DNA from: Neisseria macacae ATCC 33926
GTDB taxonomy: Bacteria > Pseudomonadota > Gammaproteobacteria > Burkholderiales > Neisseriaceae
DNA: 64,000 nucleotides
NCBI RefSeq assembly: GCF_022749495.1
Contig: NZ_CP094241.1
Coordinates: 1,674,001-1,738,000 of the forward strand
Direction: 5' to 3'
The first letter of the stretch is position 1; each line of letters starts with the position of its first letter. This document shows, one piece after another, positions 25,725 to 34,251 of the stretch. Position numbers and translations under genes: made by a program. The notes beneath the pieces are model-generated. The model was not told where the DNA came from, searched no databases, and was given only the letters and a program-made list of their open reading frames with translations.

Positions 25725-27095
25725 TCATGATTCCGGCTTATCCGCAGCCGGTTTTTTCTTACGCGAGCGACGGCGTTTGCGATTCGGCTTGCCATCCGCG
25801 CCATCGCCTTGCCCGTGTTGCCGACGCTGTTGTGTGGCAAGCGTCATTTCCGCGCGGGCTTCCGCATCCGCATGTTGGAACTTCGTCCACCATTCGACCA
25901 AATCCCGCTCCACTTCGCCAACTTCTCCGCGCAATACAAGGAAATCGTAAGCTGCACGGAAACGCGCTTGCGCCAACATTTTATGCGGACGCGCGCCGCG
26001 CGTGTAATCGAATTGCGGCTGAAGCTGCCAAATTTCCCGCATGGTCGCGGCAAAACGCTGCGGCACACCCCAGCCTTTTTCCACCGTCTCGCGCATGGTG
26101 TTCATCGCTTCGGATAAAGCATGCGCAGGTTTTTGACCGCGCTTGATGTTGTCCTGCCAATGACGGTTCAAAACCGGCCACAATACGGCGGCAAGGACAA
26201 AGCCCACCGACACTGATTTGTCTGCGCGCAAACGTTCGTCCGTATTTTTCAAGGCGAGAGAGATAATGCGGTTTTCAGGTTTTGCGGCCGATTTGAGCGC
26301 AGTCAGAAGCGGATGGACGTCGTCTGAAACGCCTAGGGAATTCAATCGTTTCAAACATTCTCTGGCATAACCGGAAAACAGCAGTTTCATGATTTCGTCA
26401 AACAGACGCGCTACGGGTTCGTGTTTCAGACGACCTGCCTGTTCCGGAATTGGTGCAGCGGTATTTTCTTCTACGTCAAACCCAAGTTTGCCCGACAACC
26501 GCACTGCCCTCAGGATGCGGACAGGGTCTTCCTGATAACGCTCCGCCGCATTGCCGATCATCACCAGCTTGCGGTCGGCAATATCGCCGACGCCGTGGTG
26601 AAAATCGATGATTTCTTCTTTTATCGGATCATAATAAAGCGCGTTGCAGGTGAAATCACGGCGCATGGCATCTTCTTCCATACTGCCGTAAGTGTTGTCC
26701 TTCATAATCCTGCCGTGCGCGTTCTGCTGCACTTTGCCGCCGCCCCTAAAGGTCGTGACCTCTATGGTTTCCGGCCCAACCATGACGTGTACGATTTGAA
26801 AGCGTCTGCCGATGATGCGGCTTCTGCGGAAAATCTTATGAACCTGCTCCGGCGTCGCATCGGTGGCGATATCGAAGTCTTTAGGCTCGACGCCCAGCAA
26901 CAGGTCGCGAACCGCCCCGCCGACAACATAAGCCTGAAAACCTTCGTCATGCAAACGGCGGACAACTTTTTCCGCCGCAAAACTCAACATATCCGCGCTG
27001 ATATGGTGCCTGTCGAAAGGAAGGATTTCCTTCGCCACAGGCACTTGCTTCGGCTGCTTTCCGGGTAAAACTTTATGCAACCATTTTTTCAACAT
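25725..27095 (-). CDS. pcnB: Poly(A) polymerase I
   Basis: 456 residues, close to E. coli PcnB. The nucleotidyltransferase head has AYVVGGAVRDLLLG and DFDIATDATPEQ (catalytic Asp pair), followed by the RRDFTCNALYYD segment and a C-terminal basic tail with repeated Arg/Lys (NRKRRRSRKKKP). It adds short A tails that mark RNA for decay. The start MLKKWLHKVLPG includes a longer N-terminus than CCA enzymes, which supports PcnB rather than Cca. Two uptake sequences lie inside the gene (about 26319 and 26427). Confidence 0.93.
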   Translation of the reverse strand: MLKKWLHKVLPGKQPKQVPVAKEILPFDRHHISADMLSFAAEKVVRRLHDEGFQAYVVGGAVRDLLLGVEPKDFDIATDATPEQVHKIFRRSRIIGRRFQIVHVMVGPETIEVTTFRGGGKVQQNAHGRIMKDNTYGSMEEDAMRRDFTCNALYYDPIKEEIIDFHHGVGDIADRKLVMIGNAAERYQEDPVRILRAVRLSGKLGFDVEENTAAPIPEQAGRLKHEPVARLFDEIMKLLFSGYARECLKRLNSLGVSDDVHPLLTALKSAAKPENRIISLALKNTDERLRADKSVSVGFVLAAVLWPVLNRHWQDNIKRGQKPAHALSEAMNTMRETVEKGWGVPQRFAATMREIWQLQPQFDYTRGARPHKMLAQARFRAAYDFLVLRGEVGEVERDLVEWWTKFQHADAEARAEMTLATQQRRQHGQGDGADGKPNRKRRRSRKKKPAADKPES

Positions 27096-27118
27096 AAAAC
27101 TCTTTCCAAAATAAAAAG

Positions 27119-27205
27119 AGGTCGTCTGAAACCGGCGGCGAAGCCTTTGCGCAATATTCTGCCGGGAATACGGGCAAAATATTATGCAAAGGCTTCAGAC
27201 GACCT
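27119..27205. repeat. Extended imperfect palindrome built on a DUS pair
   Basis: The outer arms are AGGTCGTCTGAA and TTCAGACGACCT; the inner arms are GAAGCCTTTGC and GCAAAGGCTTC with AATATT on both sides of a loop. Lies upstream of pcnB. Much longer than other DUS pairs here. Confidence 0.65.
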
Positions 27206-27263
27206 GCCGTACCGCATTAAAAATAAGGCGGCATTATACCCGAAACACCATAAACCCTGAAAA

Positions 27264-27418
27264 TATAGTGGATTAACTTTAAACCAGTACGGCGTTGCCT
27301 CGCCTTAGCTCAAAGAGAACGATTCTCTAAGGTGCTGAAGCACCAAGTGAATCGGTTCCGTACTATCTGTACTGTCTGCGGCTTCGTCGCCTTGTCCTGA
27401 TTTAGTTAATCCACTATA
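27264..27418. mobile_element. Correia element, long form (155 bp)
   Basis: Ends TATAGTGGATTAA and TTAATCCACTATA with the typical interior (CCAGTACGGCGTTGCCTCGC ... CTTCGTCGCCTTGTCCTGATT). The middle holds the CAAAGAGAACGATTCTC region seen in long forms. It lies between pcnB and the DUF3460 gene and may affect transcription of either. Confidence 0.9.
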
Positions 27419-27495
27419 TAGTCGAATATCTAAAAACCGTAACGGCGTTATCAGTTATAATAAAAGACTGACACAAACCTGTACGGAACCGTATC

Positions 27496-27681
27496 ATGTA
27501 TCACTACAAATCCGAAGCCACCCAATTCCTCGACAAACTCATCGAAGACAATCCGCAGCTGGAAACACAACGCCTTGAAAACCGCCATCTGTTGTGGGAT
27601 GTCGAGCTGGACCCTCAAGAACAGAAAGAATTCGAAGCCGCCAAAGTCGCCAAAAAACCTTATACCTACTACCAAGACTGA
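27496..27681 (+). CDS. DUF3460 family protein
   Basis: 61 residues: MYHYKSEATQFLDKLIEDNP, with NRHLLWDVELDP in the middle and ending KKPYTYYQD. This is the DUF3460 pattern of beta-proteobacteria; function unknown. It is 12 bp upstream of the methyltransferase gene and probably co-transcribed. Confidence 0.85.
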   Translation: MYHYKSEATQFLDKLIEDNPQLETQRLENRHLLWDVELDPQEQKEFEAAKVAKKPYTYYQD

Positions 27682-27693
27682 CGGCCAAACGGC

Positions 27694-28362
27694 ATGACCA
27701 CCCAGACACACAATATCGACCCGGCGCTGCAAGACTACCTCAACAGCATCGGCGAAAAAGAACATCCCGTCCTGACCGCCCTGCGTTCGCGCACGCAATC
27801 CCACCGTTTAGGGAAAATGGCGATTGCCCGCGAACAGGCAGCCTTGCTGACTTGGCTCGCGCGCCTGCTCAAAGCCGAAAAATATCTGGAAATCGGCGTG
27901 TTTACCGGTTACAGCAGCACCGCAGTCGCCCTAGCCCTGCCCGAACATGGCAAAATTACCGCCTGCGACATCAACGTCACCTTTACCGATATCGCCCGCG
28001 AAACCTGGCAGGCAGCGCAAGTCGCCCATAAAATCACCCTTCACCTCCAGCCCGCCCTGCTGACCTTGGACGACTTGATAAGCCAAGGCGAATCAGGCAG
28101 CTACGACTTGGCGCTGATCGATGCCGACAAACCGCCCACCCCGCAATATTTCGAACGCTGCCTGCAACTGGTTCGCAGCGGCGGCGTTATCGCCATCGAC
28201 AATGTCCTGCTGAACGGGCGCGTTATGGGTGAAGCAGAACGCGATGCCCCGCCCAGCCTGAACATACTCCAGTCCTTCAACCGCAACCTGCCCGACGATT
28301 CCCGCATCGTACCCATTACCCTGCCCGTCGGCGACGGTCTGACTTTGCTGCTTAAAAAATAA
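27694..28362 (+). CDS. Class I SAM-dependent O-methyltransferase
   Basis: 222 residues of the catechol/caffeoyl-CoA O-methyltransferase type. YLEIGVFTGYSSTAVALALP binds SAM; ACDIN, LALIDADKPPT and IAIDNVLLNGRV give the metal-binding acid residues. Substrate unknown. It ends one base before the ATG of the next gene, so the two are probably in one operon. Confidence 0.88.
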   Translation: MTTQTHNIDPALQDYLNSIGEKEHPVLTALRSRTQSHRLGKMAIAREQAALLTWLARLLKAEKYLEIGVFTGYSSTAVALALPEHGKITACDINVTFTDIARETWQAAQVAHKITLHLQPALLTLDDLISQGESGSYDLALIDADKPPTPQYFERCLQLVRSGGVIAIDNVLLNGRVMGEAERDAPPSLNILQSFNRNLPDDSRIVPITLPVGDGLTLLLKK

Positions 28363-28363
28363 A

Positions 28364-29104
28364 ATGAACAAAACCCTTCCCATCCTGTTTGCCGGCATCC
28401 TCCTGCTCAACGCCTGCGCCTCTACCGCCCCCAAACCCAAATCCGGCGACACCTTCATGCTGCCCGATATTCCCACCGCCGCAGCCGAATCCTCCGCCAT
28501 TCCCTATCCCGATTTGAACACGATGACTCAAATCGAACGCTTGGGTATGCAGATCGAACGTTTGGAGCGCGAAATGGAAAACACCAACCAGCGCCTGCAA
28601 CAACTCGAAAAACAAAACAAAACCCCGCGTCACACCAATAGGAAAGTGCCCGCCCAGCGTTTGGACGACCAAAAGCTCAAAAGCACCTATCTGGCAAACG
28701 GCGGCACCGCGCCTTCTGAGGCCGACTCTGCCGACCAAAACGAAACCCGTCTCTACAACCAAGCCCTCAAATACTATCAGCGCAACAATTACGCCGCAGC
28801 GGCCGCAGTCTTAAAAGGAGCAGACGGCGGCAACGGCAGCGAAAGCGCCCGACGCAATATGTATCTGCTGCTGCAAAGCCAACAGCGCATGGGCAATTGC
28901 GAATCCGTCATCGAAATCGGCGGACGCTTTGCCAACCGCTTCCGCAACAGCCCGCAAGCCCCCGACGCGCTCTTCAGCATCGGGCAATGCCAATACAAGC
29001 TGCAACAGAAAGACATCGCCCGTAACACATGGCGCAAACTGATACAGAGCTACCCCGGCAGCGCCGCCGCCAAACGCGCCGCCGTCAGCATCAAGCAACG
29101 ATAA
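28364..29104 (+). CDS. YbgF-like lipoprotein with TPR-type C-terminus
   Basis: 246 residues. The signal peptide MNKTLPILFAGILLLNAC ends in lipobox LNAC. A coiled-coil stretch follows (about 55-90: IERLGMQIERLEREME, TNQRLQQLEKQ), then TPR-like repeats from about 130 to the end (ALKYYQRNNYAAAAAVL, NSPQAPDALFSIGQCQY, ARNTWRKLIQSYP). This layout resembles CpoB/YbgF of the Tol-Pal system, although tol genes are not nearby and YbgF is usually not a lipoprotein. Role in envelope maintenance is inference. Confidence 0.75.
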   Translation: MNKTLPILFAGILLLNACASTAPKPKSGDTFMLPDIPTAAAESSAIPYPDLNTMTQIERLGMQIERLEREMENTNQRLQQLEKQNKTPRHTNRKVPAQRLDDQKLKSTYLANGGTAPSEADSADQNETRLYNQALKYYQRNNYAAAAAVLKGADGGNGSESARRNMYLLLQSQQRMGNCESVIEIGGRFANRFRNSPQAPDALFSIGQCQYKLQQKDIARNTWRKLIQSYPGSAAAKRAAVSIKQR

Positions 29105-29106
29105 CT

Positions 29107-29143
29107 TTTCAGACGACCTCCCATATTCAAAGGTCGTCTGAAA
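29107..29143. terminator. DUS inverted pair (reverse order)
   Basis: TTTCAGACGACCT...AGGTCGTCTGAAA between the lipoprotein gene and purE. Confidence 0.55.
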
Positions 29144-29181
29144 TCATTCATTGAATAACGTTTTATACACTAGGAGTAAAT

Positions 29182-29667
29182 ATGGCCAAAATCGGCATCA
29201 TCATGGGCAGCAACAGCGACTGGCCCGTCATGCAGCAGGCAGCGCAGTTTCTCAAAGAGTTCGGCGTCGAATACGAAGCCCGCGTCGTGTCCGCACACCG
29301 CACCCCCGATTTAATGTTCGAATACGCCGAAACCGCCCGCGAACGCGGCATCAAAGCCATCATCGCGGGCGCAGGCGGCGCGGCGCACCTGCCCGGCATG
29401 GTTGCCGCCAAAACCACCGTCCCCGTATTGGGCGTACCCGTACCCAGCAAATACCTGCGCGGCGAAGACTCCCTGCTCTCCATCGTACAAATGCCCAAAG
29501 GCGTTCCCGTCGCCACTTTCGCCATCGGCGAAGCAGGTGCCGCCAACGCCGCCCTGTTCGCCATCTCACTGCTTGCCAACGAAAACCCCGAGCTGGCGCA
29601 AAAGCTTGCCGACTTCCGCGCCAAGCAGGAGCAAACCGTTTTAGACATGGAGCTGCCTGAGGCATAA
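29182..29667 (+). CDS. purE: N5-carboxyaminoimidazole ribonucleotide mutase
   Basis: 161 residues, class I PurE. IGIIMGSNSDWPVMQ at the N-terminus, SAHRTPDLM with the catalytic His, and GAGGAAHLPGM are the family signatures. It moves the carboxylate from N5-CAIR to C4 in purine synthesis. The start ATG follows AGGAGTAAAT. purK is not next to it. Confidence 0.97.
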   Translation: MAKIGIIMGSNSDWPVMQQAAQFLKEFGVEYEARVVSAHRTPDLMFEYAETARERGIKAIIAGAGGAAHLPGMVAAKTTVPVLGVPVPSKYLRGEDSLLSIVQMPKGVPVATFAIGEAGAANAALFAISLLANENPELAQKLADFRAKQEQTVLDMELPEA

Positions 29668-29684
29668 CCATCGAATTCATCTGA

Positions 29685-29753
29685 AAGGTCGTCTGAAAAT
29701 GGTGCAAACAAAATATTTGATTTCGTTTACCCCATTTTCAGACGACCTTTTTT
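29685..29753. terminator. DUS hairpin with poly-T after purE
   Basis: AAAGGTCGTCTGAAAATGG pairs with CCATTTTCAGACGACCTTT across about 28 bases, then TTTT. Confidence 0.75.
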
Positions 29754-29778
29754 TAATCACTCAACCCTCTGAACAACA

Positions 29779-30114
29779 ATGAACAAAACTTTTGCATTTA
29801 TCCTACTCGCCGCCCTACTCTGCGCCTGCCAAAGCCCGAGCAAACCGACCCAAGCGACTGAAGCAGTCCTCACCCAACAAGCACAAGCCACAACGGGTAA
29901 CCTGATTATTTTCTACGATAAAGACATCGGCTCAGGTCCATTGATGAAGGCAGTGAACGATTCCGGCGCGAGCTTGGTTTACGAATACAAAAACCTGCAC
30001 GGAATTGCCATTCGTCCATCAGCCAAAACCAATATTCAAGATACCATTGCTTATTTCCAAAAGGTAAACGGCGTATTGTCAGTCGAACAAGACCGACTGA
30101 TGAAACTTCAATAA
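29779..30114 (+). CDS. Small lipoprotein, 111 residues
   Basis: The signal peptide MNKTFAFILLAALLCAC gives a lipobox-type Cys at 17. The mature part has GNLIIFYDKDIGSG, and the C-terminal half (NDSGASLVYEYKNLHGIAI ... YFQKVNGVLSVEQDRLM) resembles the peptidase-inhibitor I9/propeptide fold: strand-helix-strand with final VxSVEQDR. Function unknown; inhibitor role is a guess from this pattern. Confidence 0.65.
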   Translation: MNKTFAFILLAALLCACQSPSKPTQATEAVLTQQAQATTGNLIIFYDKDIGSGPLMKAVNDSGASLVYEYKNLHGIAIRPSAKTNIQDTIAYFQKVNGVLSVEQDRLMKLQ

Positions 30115-30261
30115 GGGGTTGCACTTAAATCAGCAATCTTCTTAAAATTTAATGTTGTTTGATTTTTTATGATGTACTGATTTTTTCAATGTCTATTAAT
30201 CTTCCTTTCAGGCAGGAATACGTTATAAAAAATACACAGAAAAAATAAAACGAATGGGAGC

Positions 30262-30699
30262 ATGATGGCAAACCGTATTTTCAGTATAAAATTCATAAAA
30301 ACAATTAATTACCTCATTTTATTGCTACTTATTTCGTTTTCATTTCTCCTTAATACCGATGAATTTTACATCATAGACTATATAACTGATGGGGATGTCT
30401 ATAATTTATCTGACTTACAAGGTGAAATAAACGACAACCCCATGATTATTAAATTATTTTTTATAATAAACAATATTTCTATTCTATTCTTTCTATTAGG
30501 AAGAAAGTTTATTGGCATTTTCTGTTTCATCCTTACAGCGTATTTTTTTGTCCATTTAATAGGCGACCTAGATTTATTGTTTCATATCATTTACTCAAGT
30601 ATAAAACTTAAAAATTTATGGCTGACTTTAATACTCGTTTTGTATTTTTTACTGTGTTTGATTAACCTTTTTCCCCTGTTCAGTTCTGTGAAAAAATAA
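30262..30699 (+). CDS. AT-rich membrane protein of unknown function
   Basis: 145 residues, ATG 30262 with GGGAG six bases upstream; ATG 30265 follows directly. Four likely spans: residues 15-33, 60-78, 80-98 and 118-138. Composition is much more AT-rich than the flanking genes, which suggests transfer. It is followed by a DUS hairpin now split by an insertion sequence. No family recognised. Confidence 0.6.
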   Translation: MMANRIFSIKFIKTINYLILLLLISFSFLLNTDEFYIIDYITDGDVYNLSDLQGEINDNPMIIKLFFIINNISILFFLLGRKFIGIFCFILTAYFFVHLIGDLDLLFHIIYSSIKLKNLWLTLILVLYFLLCLINLFPLFSSVKK

Positions 30700-30787
30700 A
30701 AAAAGGTCGTCTGAAAACCCAAAATCCGGTTTGAACTGCACCCCAAAAGTTGGACATCCCCTCCAACTCACAAGGTGCAGTTTTTTT

Positions 30788-31138
30788 ATGAGCAAATATA
30801 CATTACACTTCAAATACCAAGCCGTACTCCACTACCTGCATATACGCAGCCAACAACGTACCGCAGACCACTACGGCATTTCCCGAACCCACCTGAGACG
30901 ATGGATACGCGCCTATCAAGAAGGCGGTATCGGCGCACTCGAACATCCCCAATCCAAAACCATGCCCCAACACCGCAAAAACCCCTTCATCGCCGACAAA
31001 CCCGACCAAGAAAAAACGCAGGCAGAGCTTATCGAAGAGTTGTGCTATATGCGCGCAGAGGTCGCCTACCTAAAGGAGTTAAAAGCCCTCAGCCAAAAAC
31101 AGACCGAAAAGGACAAAGCCAAACCGTCCAAACACTGA
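30788..31138 (+). CDS. IS3-family transposase orfA (helix-turn-helix part)
   Basis: 116 residues: HTH (QQRTADHYGISRTHLRRWI) and a C-terminal leucine-zipper-like stretch (AELIEELCYMRAEVAYLKEL). This is the IS150-type OrfA that binds the ends; it overlaps orfB in a -1 frame relation. Confidence 0.88.
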   Translation: MSKYTLHFKYQAVLHYLHIRSQQRTADHYGISRTHLRRWIRAYQEGGIGALEHPQSKTMPQHRKNPFIADKPDQEKTQAELIEELCYMRAEVAYLKELKALSQKQTEKDKAKPSKH

Positions 31139-31938
31139 GGGCGCAACACCCGCTCAAATACCTGCTGCACATCGCAAACCTGCCCAAAAGCAGCTTTTAC
31201 TACCACCACCAAGACCAGCCCGACACCGACGCAGCCGACAAAGCCCTCCTTGTCGAAACCTACCGGCGGCATAAAGGACGCTACGGACAAAGGCGCATTG
31301 CCGCAGCATTGGGTTGGAACCGCAAAAAAGCGGCGCGGTTGATGAGGCAGCTAGGGCTGAAAGCCCTCATACGGGCGAAAAAAGCCTACCGCCATCCCGC
31401 CATGGGCGAAATATCGGAACACCTCCTCAAACGCCTATTCAAAGCTGAAAAGCCTAACGAAAAATGGCTGACCGACGTGACCGAACTCAAAGGAAAGGAC
31501 GGCAAACTGTACCTCTCGCCGATATTGGACTTGTTCAACCGAGAAATCGTCGCCTACGCCATGAGCCGCAGAGCCGACAGCGAAATGGTGAAGGAAATGC
31601 TCGAAAAAGCCGCCCCCCGTCTGACTGATAAAGGAACGATGCTTCATTCGGACCAAGGTGTGCTGTACCGTACGGCGGGGTATAGGGAATTGCTTGCGGA
31701 GCATTCCATGGTTCAAAGCATGTCGCGAAAGGCGAACTGTTGGGACAATGCGCCGATGGAAAGCTTCTTTGCGGTGTTAAAGACGGAGTGTTTCTATAAC
31801 GCAGGTGAATTGACGGTAGATGAATTGATGAAGCAGATAGATGACTATATGGATTACTACAACCGGGAGCGTTGCAGTTTGAAATTGAAAAAGCTGAGTC
31901 CTGTCGCATACAGAACCCAGCTTGCACAGAGCGCCTGA
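31135..31938 (+). CDS. IS3-family transposase orfB (DDE integrase)
   Basis: The frame lies -1 to orfA and has no convincing start of its own, so it is probably made as an OrfAB fusion by ribosomal slippage in the shared stretch; the start given here marks where its homology begins. It has an HTH_21 segment (RRHKGRYGQRRIAAALGW) and the DDE core: WLTDVTEL (first Asp), LHSDQGVLY (second Asp), NAPMESFFAVLK (Glu). It looks intact. Confidence 0.85.
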   Translation: MRAQHPLKYLLHIANLPKSSFYYHHQDQPDTDAADKALLVETYRRHKGRYGQRRIAAALGWNRKKAARLMRQLGLKALIRAKKAYRHPAMGEISEHLLKRLFKAEKPNEKWLTDVTELKGKDGKLYLSPILDLFNREIVAYAMSRRADSEMVKEMLEKAAPRLTDKGTMLHSDQGVLYRTAGYRELLAEHSMVQSMSRKANCWDNAPMESFFAVLKTECFYNAGELTVDELMKQIDDYMDYYNRERCSLKLKKLSPVAYRTQLAQSA

Positions 31939-32028
31939 ATAGGCTTTTATGAGTGTCCAAGATTTGGGGGCCAGTTCAGTTTTCAGACGACCTCTTTGCT
32001 TTTTAAATTCAAATCAAACCATTTAAGC

Positions 32029-33582
32029 TCAAATCGTACCGCTGCCTTGCGCTTTCGGTTTGGCGGTACCGAATTCCAGTTTGCTCAAGGCGGAGAGGTA
32101 GGCTTTGGCGGTGGCGACCAAAACGTCGGTATCCGCGCCCTGACCGTTGACGACGCGGTTGCCGCGCGCCAGACGGACGCTGGTTTCGCCTTGGCTTTCC
32201 GTGCCTTGCGTTACGGCGTTGACGGAATAAATCTGTAAAGTCGCGCCGCTTTGTGCCACGCTCTCAATCGCTTTGAAAATCGCGTCGACAGGGCCGGAGC
32301 CGCTGGCGGAAGCGCGTTTTTCTTCGCCTTTGATGCTGAACACGATGTCGGCGCGCGGCTCTTCGCCGGTTTCGGTGCTGATTTTTTGGGAGATGAATTT
32401 GTAGCTTTCGGCGTTCATGCTGCCCATTTCGTCGGACACCAGCGCGTGCAGGTCTTCGTCGAAGATTTCACGTTTTTTGTCGGCAAGTTCTTTGAAGCGG
32501 GCAAATGCGGCGTTCAGCGCCTCTTCGCTTTCCAACTCGATGCCCAAATCCGCCAGTTTGCTGCGGAACGCGCTTCGGCCGGACAATTTGCCCAAGGTCA
32601 GGCGGTTGGTTGACCAGCCGACCGATTCGGCAGTCATGATTTCATAGGTTTCGGGGTGTTTCAACACGCCGTCCTGATGGATGCCTGATTCGTGTGCAAA
32701 GGCGTTTGCGCCGACTACCGCCTTGTTGGGCTGAATTGGATAGCCGGTAACGGTGGACACCAGTTTGGATATCGGCACGATTTGCGTGGTGTCGATGCCG
32801 GTTTCCAAGCCGAAAAGGTCATGGCGCACTTTCAACGCCATCACGATTTCTTCAAGGCTGGCATTGCCTGCGCGTTCGCCCAAACCGTTGATGGTGCATT
32901 CCACCTGGCGCACGCCTGCCTGAATAGCGGCCAGCGAATTGGCAACCGCCATGCCCAAGTCGTTGTGGCAGTGGGTCGACCAGACTACTTTGTCGCCGTT
33001 GGGCACGCTTTTGATGATGTTGCTGATACGCTCGTACCACACGGAAGGGATGGAGTAGCCGACGGTATCGGGAATATTGATGGTGGTCGCGCCCGCTTCG
33101 ATAACCGCCGTAAAGATTTTGGCGAGGAAGTCCAAATCCGAACGCACGGCGTCTTCAGCGGAAAATTCCACATCGTCGGTGTATTCTTTGGCGATTTTCA
33201 CTGCTTTGACCGCCGCATCGATGACCTGCTGCGGCTTCATTTTCAGTTTGTGCTCCATATGGATGGGGCTGGTGGCAATGAAGATATGGATGCGTTTTTT
33301 CAGCGCGGGGGAAACGGCTTCACCTGCTTTGCGCACATCGTTTTCAACGGCACGCGCCAACGAGCAGACTGTGGATTTGGTGATGATTTTGGCAATCGCA
33401 TTGACCGACTCGAAATCGCCCGGGCTGGCGGCGGCAAAACCTGCCTCAATCACATCCACACCCATTTTCTCCAACTGGCGGGCAATGCGGATTTTCTCCT
33501 CTTTGGTCATGGATGCACCGGGCGACTGCTCGCCGTCGCGCATGGTGGTGTCGAAAATAATTACGCGGTTGGTCTGTGTCAT
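32029..33582 (-). CDS. leuA: 2-isopropylmalate synthase
   Basis: 517 residues from ATG 33582, which has GGAGAG 9 bases upstream and gives the normal LeuA length. It condenses acetyl-CoA and 2-ketoisovalerate, the first step of leucine synthesis. It has FDTTMRDGEQSPG, HCHNDLGMAVANSLAAIQAG (metal His pair), HESGIHQDG, and a C-terminal LeuA allosteric domain (GTESQGETSVRL) for leucine feedback. The same frame stays open upstream to ATG 33822, so a 597-residue form with a DNA-binding-like head is possible. Confidence 0.93.
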   Translation of the reverse strand: MTQTNRVIIFDTTMRDGEQSPGASMTKEEKIRIARQLEKMGVDVIEAGFAAASPGDFESVNAIAKIITKSTVCSLARAVENDVRKAGEAVSPALKKRIHIFIATSPIHMEHKLKMKPQQVIDAAVKAVKIAKEYTDDVEFSAEDAVRSDLDFLAKIFTAVIEAGATTINIPDTVGYSIPSVWYERISNIIKSVPNGDKVVWSTHCHNDLGMAVANSLAAIQAGVRQVECTINGLGERAGNASLEEIVMALKVRHDLFGLETGIDTTQIVPISKLVSTVTGYPIQPNKAVVGANAFAHESGIHQDGVLKHPETYEIMTAESVGWSTNRLTLGKLSGRSAFRSKLADLGIELESEEALNAAFARFKELADKKREIFDEDLHALVSDEMGSMNAESYKFISQKISTETGEEPRADIVFSIKGEEKRASASGSGPVDAIFKAIESVAQSGATLQIYSVNAVTQGTESQGETSVRLARGNRVVNGQGADTDVLVATAKAYLSALSKLEFGTAKPKAQGSGTI

Positions 33583-33822
33583 TTCTGTTCTCTCCAGAGA
33601 TTCGTTTTTTTGTAAAAAAGCATTCAAATCCAGCGGCCTGCCTTGCGCTTCCGCCAGCGCGGTCAGCTTTTGCAGTTGCGCCAAAGGCAGCGACCCGCGT
33701 GTGCGCCATTTATAGATGGCTGCGGTTGTTGCGGCATTTTCGGGATCGTGCTGTTTCAACGCTTCGGCAAGTGCATTCACGCCGCCGAAATAAGCAACTA
33801 AGCGGTCAATGTCTAATTGCAT
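33583..33822 (-). other. In-frame helix-turn-helix extension upstream of leuA
   Basis: 80 codons open with leuA, starting at ATG 33822 with its own AGGAGT. They encode FGGVNALAEALKQH ... AAIYKWRTRGSLPLAQLQKL, a Cro/YdaS-like helix-turn-helix, and no stop separates it from LeuA. Either this is a fused product or the region starts a second, longer form. Three similar TTGTCYAA-type motifs sit in the promoter region, which suggests that the HTH binds there. Confidence 0.6.
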
Positions 33823-33830
33823 GATACTCC

Positions 33831-33965
33831 TTGTCCAAATTTTATCGAAATTATGGTTTGCTTTGGAAGGAGATTATACACATTTTAGACAAAACGACAA
33901 TATATTTTTCTAAAAATACGGATTTACTTTTTAAAAAATAGAATTATTTTATACATTTTGTCCAA
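33831..33965 (-). promoter_or_regulatory. leuA promoter with three operator-like motifs
   Basis: On the reverse strand TTGTCG (33895-33900) and TATAAT (33873-33878) are 16 bp apart. TTGTCCAAA at 33831, TAGACAAAA at 33886 (in the spacer) and TTGTCCAA at 33958 are copies of one motif in both orientations. Placement over the promoter and the ribosome site suggests autoregulation. Confidence 0.55.
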
Positions 33966-34107
33966 TTTAGTTTCAAAATCTTAAATACAAAAAGGCAGGC
34001 GACACATACCTGCTGCTAAATAATGAATAGGCATTACAGTCCAAACTAAGCCCGCTTATTTTGAATGTCTAGCACACCATAACGGCAATACATCGTAAGC
34101 CGAAATA

Positions 34108-34214
34108 TATAGTGGATTAAAATAAAAATGAGACAAGGCGGCAACGCCCGCCGTGTACGGGTAGTACATAAGGGCGTTGGCAACGCCGTATCATTGCAAT
34201 TTTAATCCACTATA
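34108..34214. mobile_element. Correia-type element, 107 bp, variant interior
   Basis: Ends TATAGTGGATTAA and TTAATCCACTATA; the interior (AAGGCGGCAACGCCCGCCGTG ... GGGCGTTGGCAACGCCG) differs from the other copies and can fold on itself. Between leuA and the methyltransferase gene. Confidence 0.8.
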
Positions 34215-34251
34215 GTAAACTTGCCGCCGGTTTCCCTTCCTCCTTCCCTCC

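Larger units (their letters stand above)
30732..31978 (+). mobile_element. IS3-family insertion sequence, 1247 bp
   Basis: Ends TGAACTGCACCCCAAAAGTT (left) and, reversed, TGAACTGGCCCCCAAATCTT (right), extended to TTGGACA in both. The flanks are GTT at 30729-30731 and GTT at 31979-31981, a 3-bp target duplication typical of IS3 elements. Two overlapping frames (orfA, orfB) inside. Inserted in the loop of a DUS hairpin whose left arm is at about 30703 and right arm at 31981. Confidence 0.93.

Noticed and set aside
30775..31140. Long orfB starting at 30775 as a separate protein
   Set aside because: The first 120 codons are the out-of-frame shadow of orfA; homology to the DDE transposase begins only near 31135.
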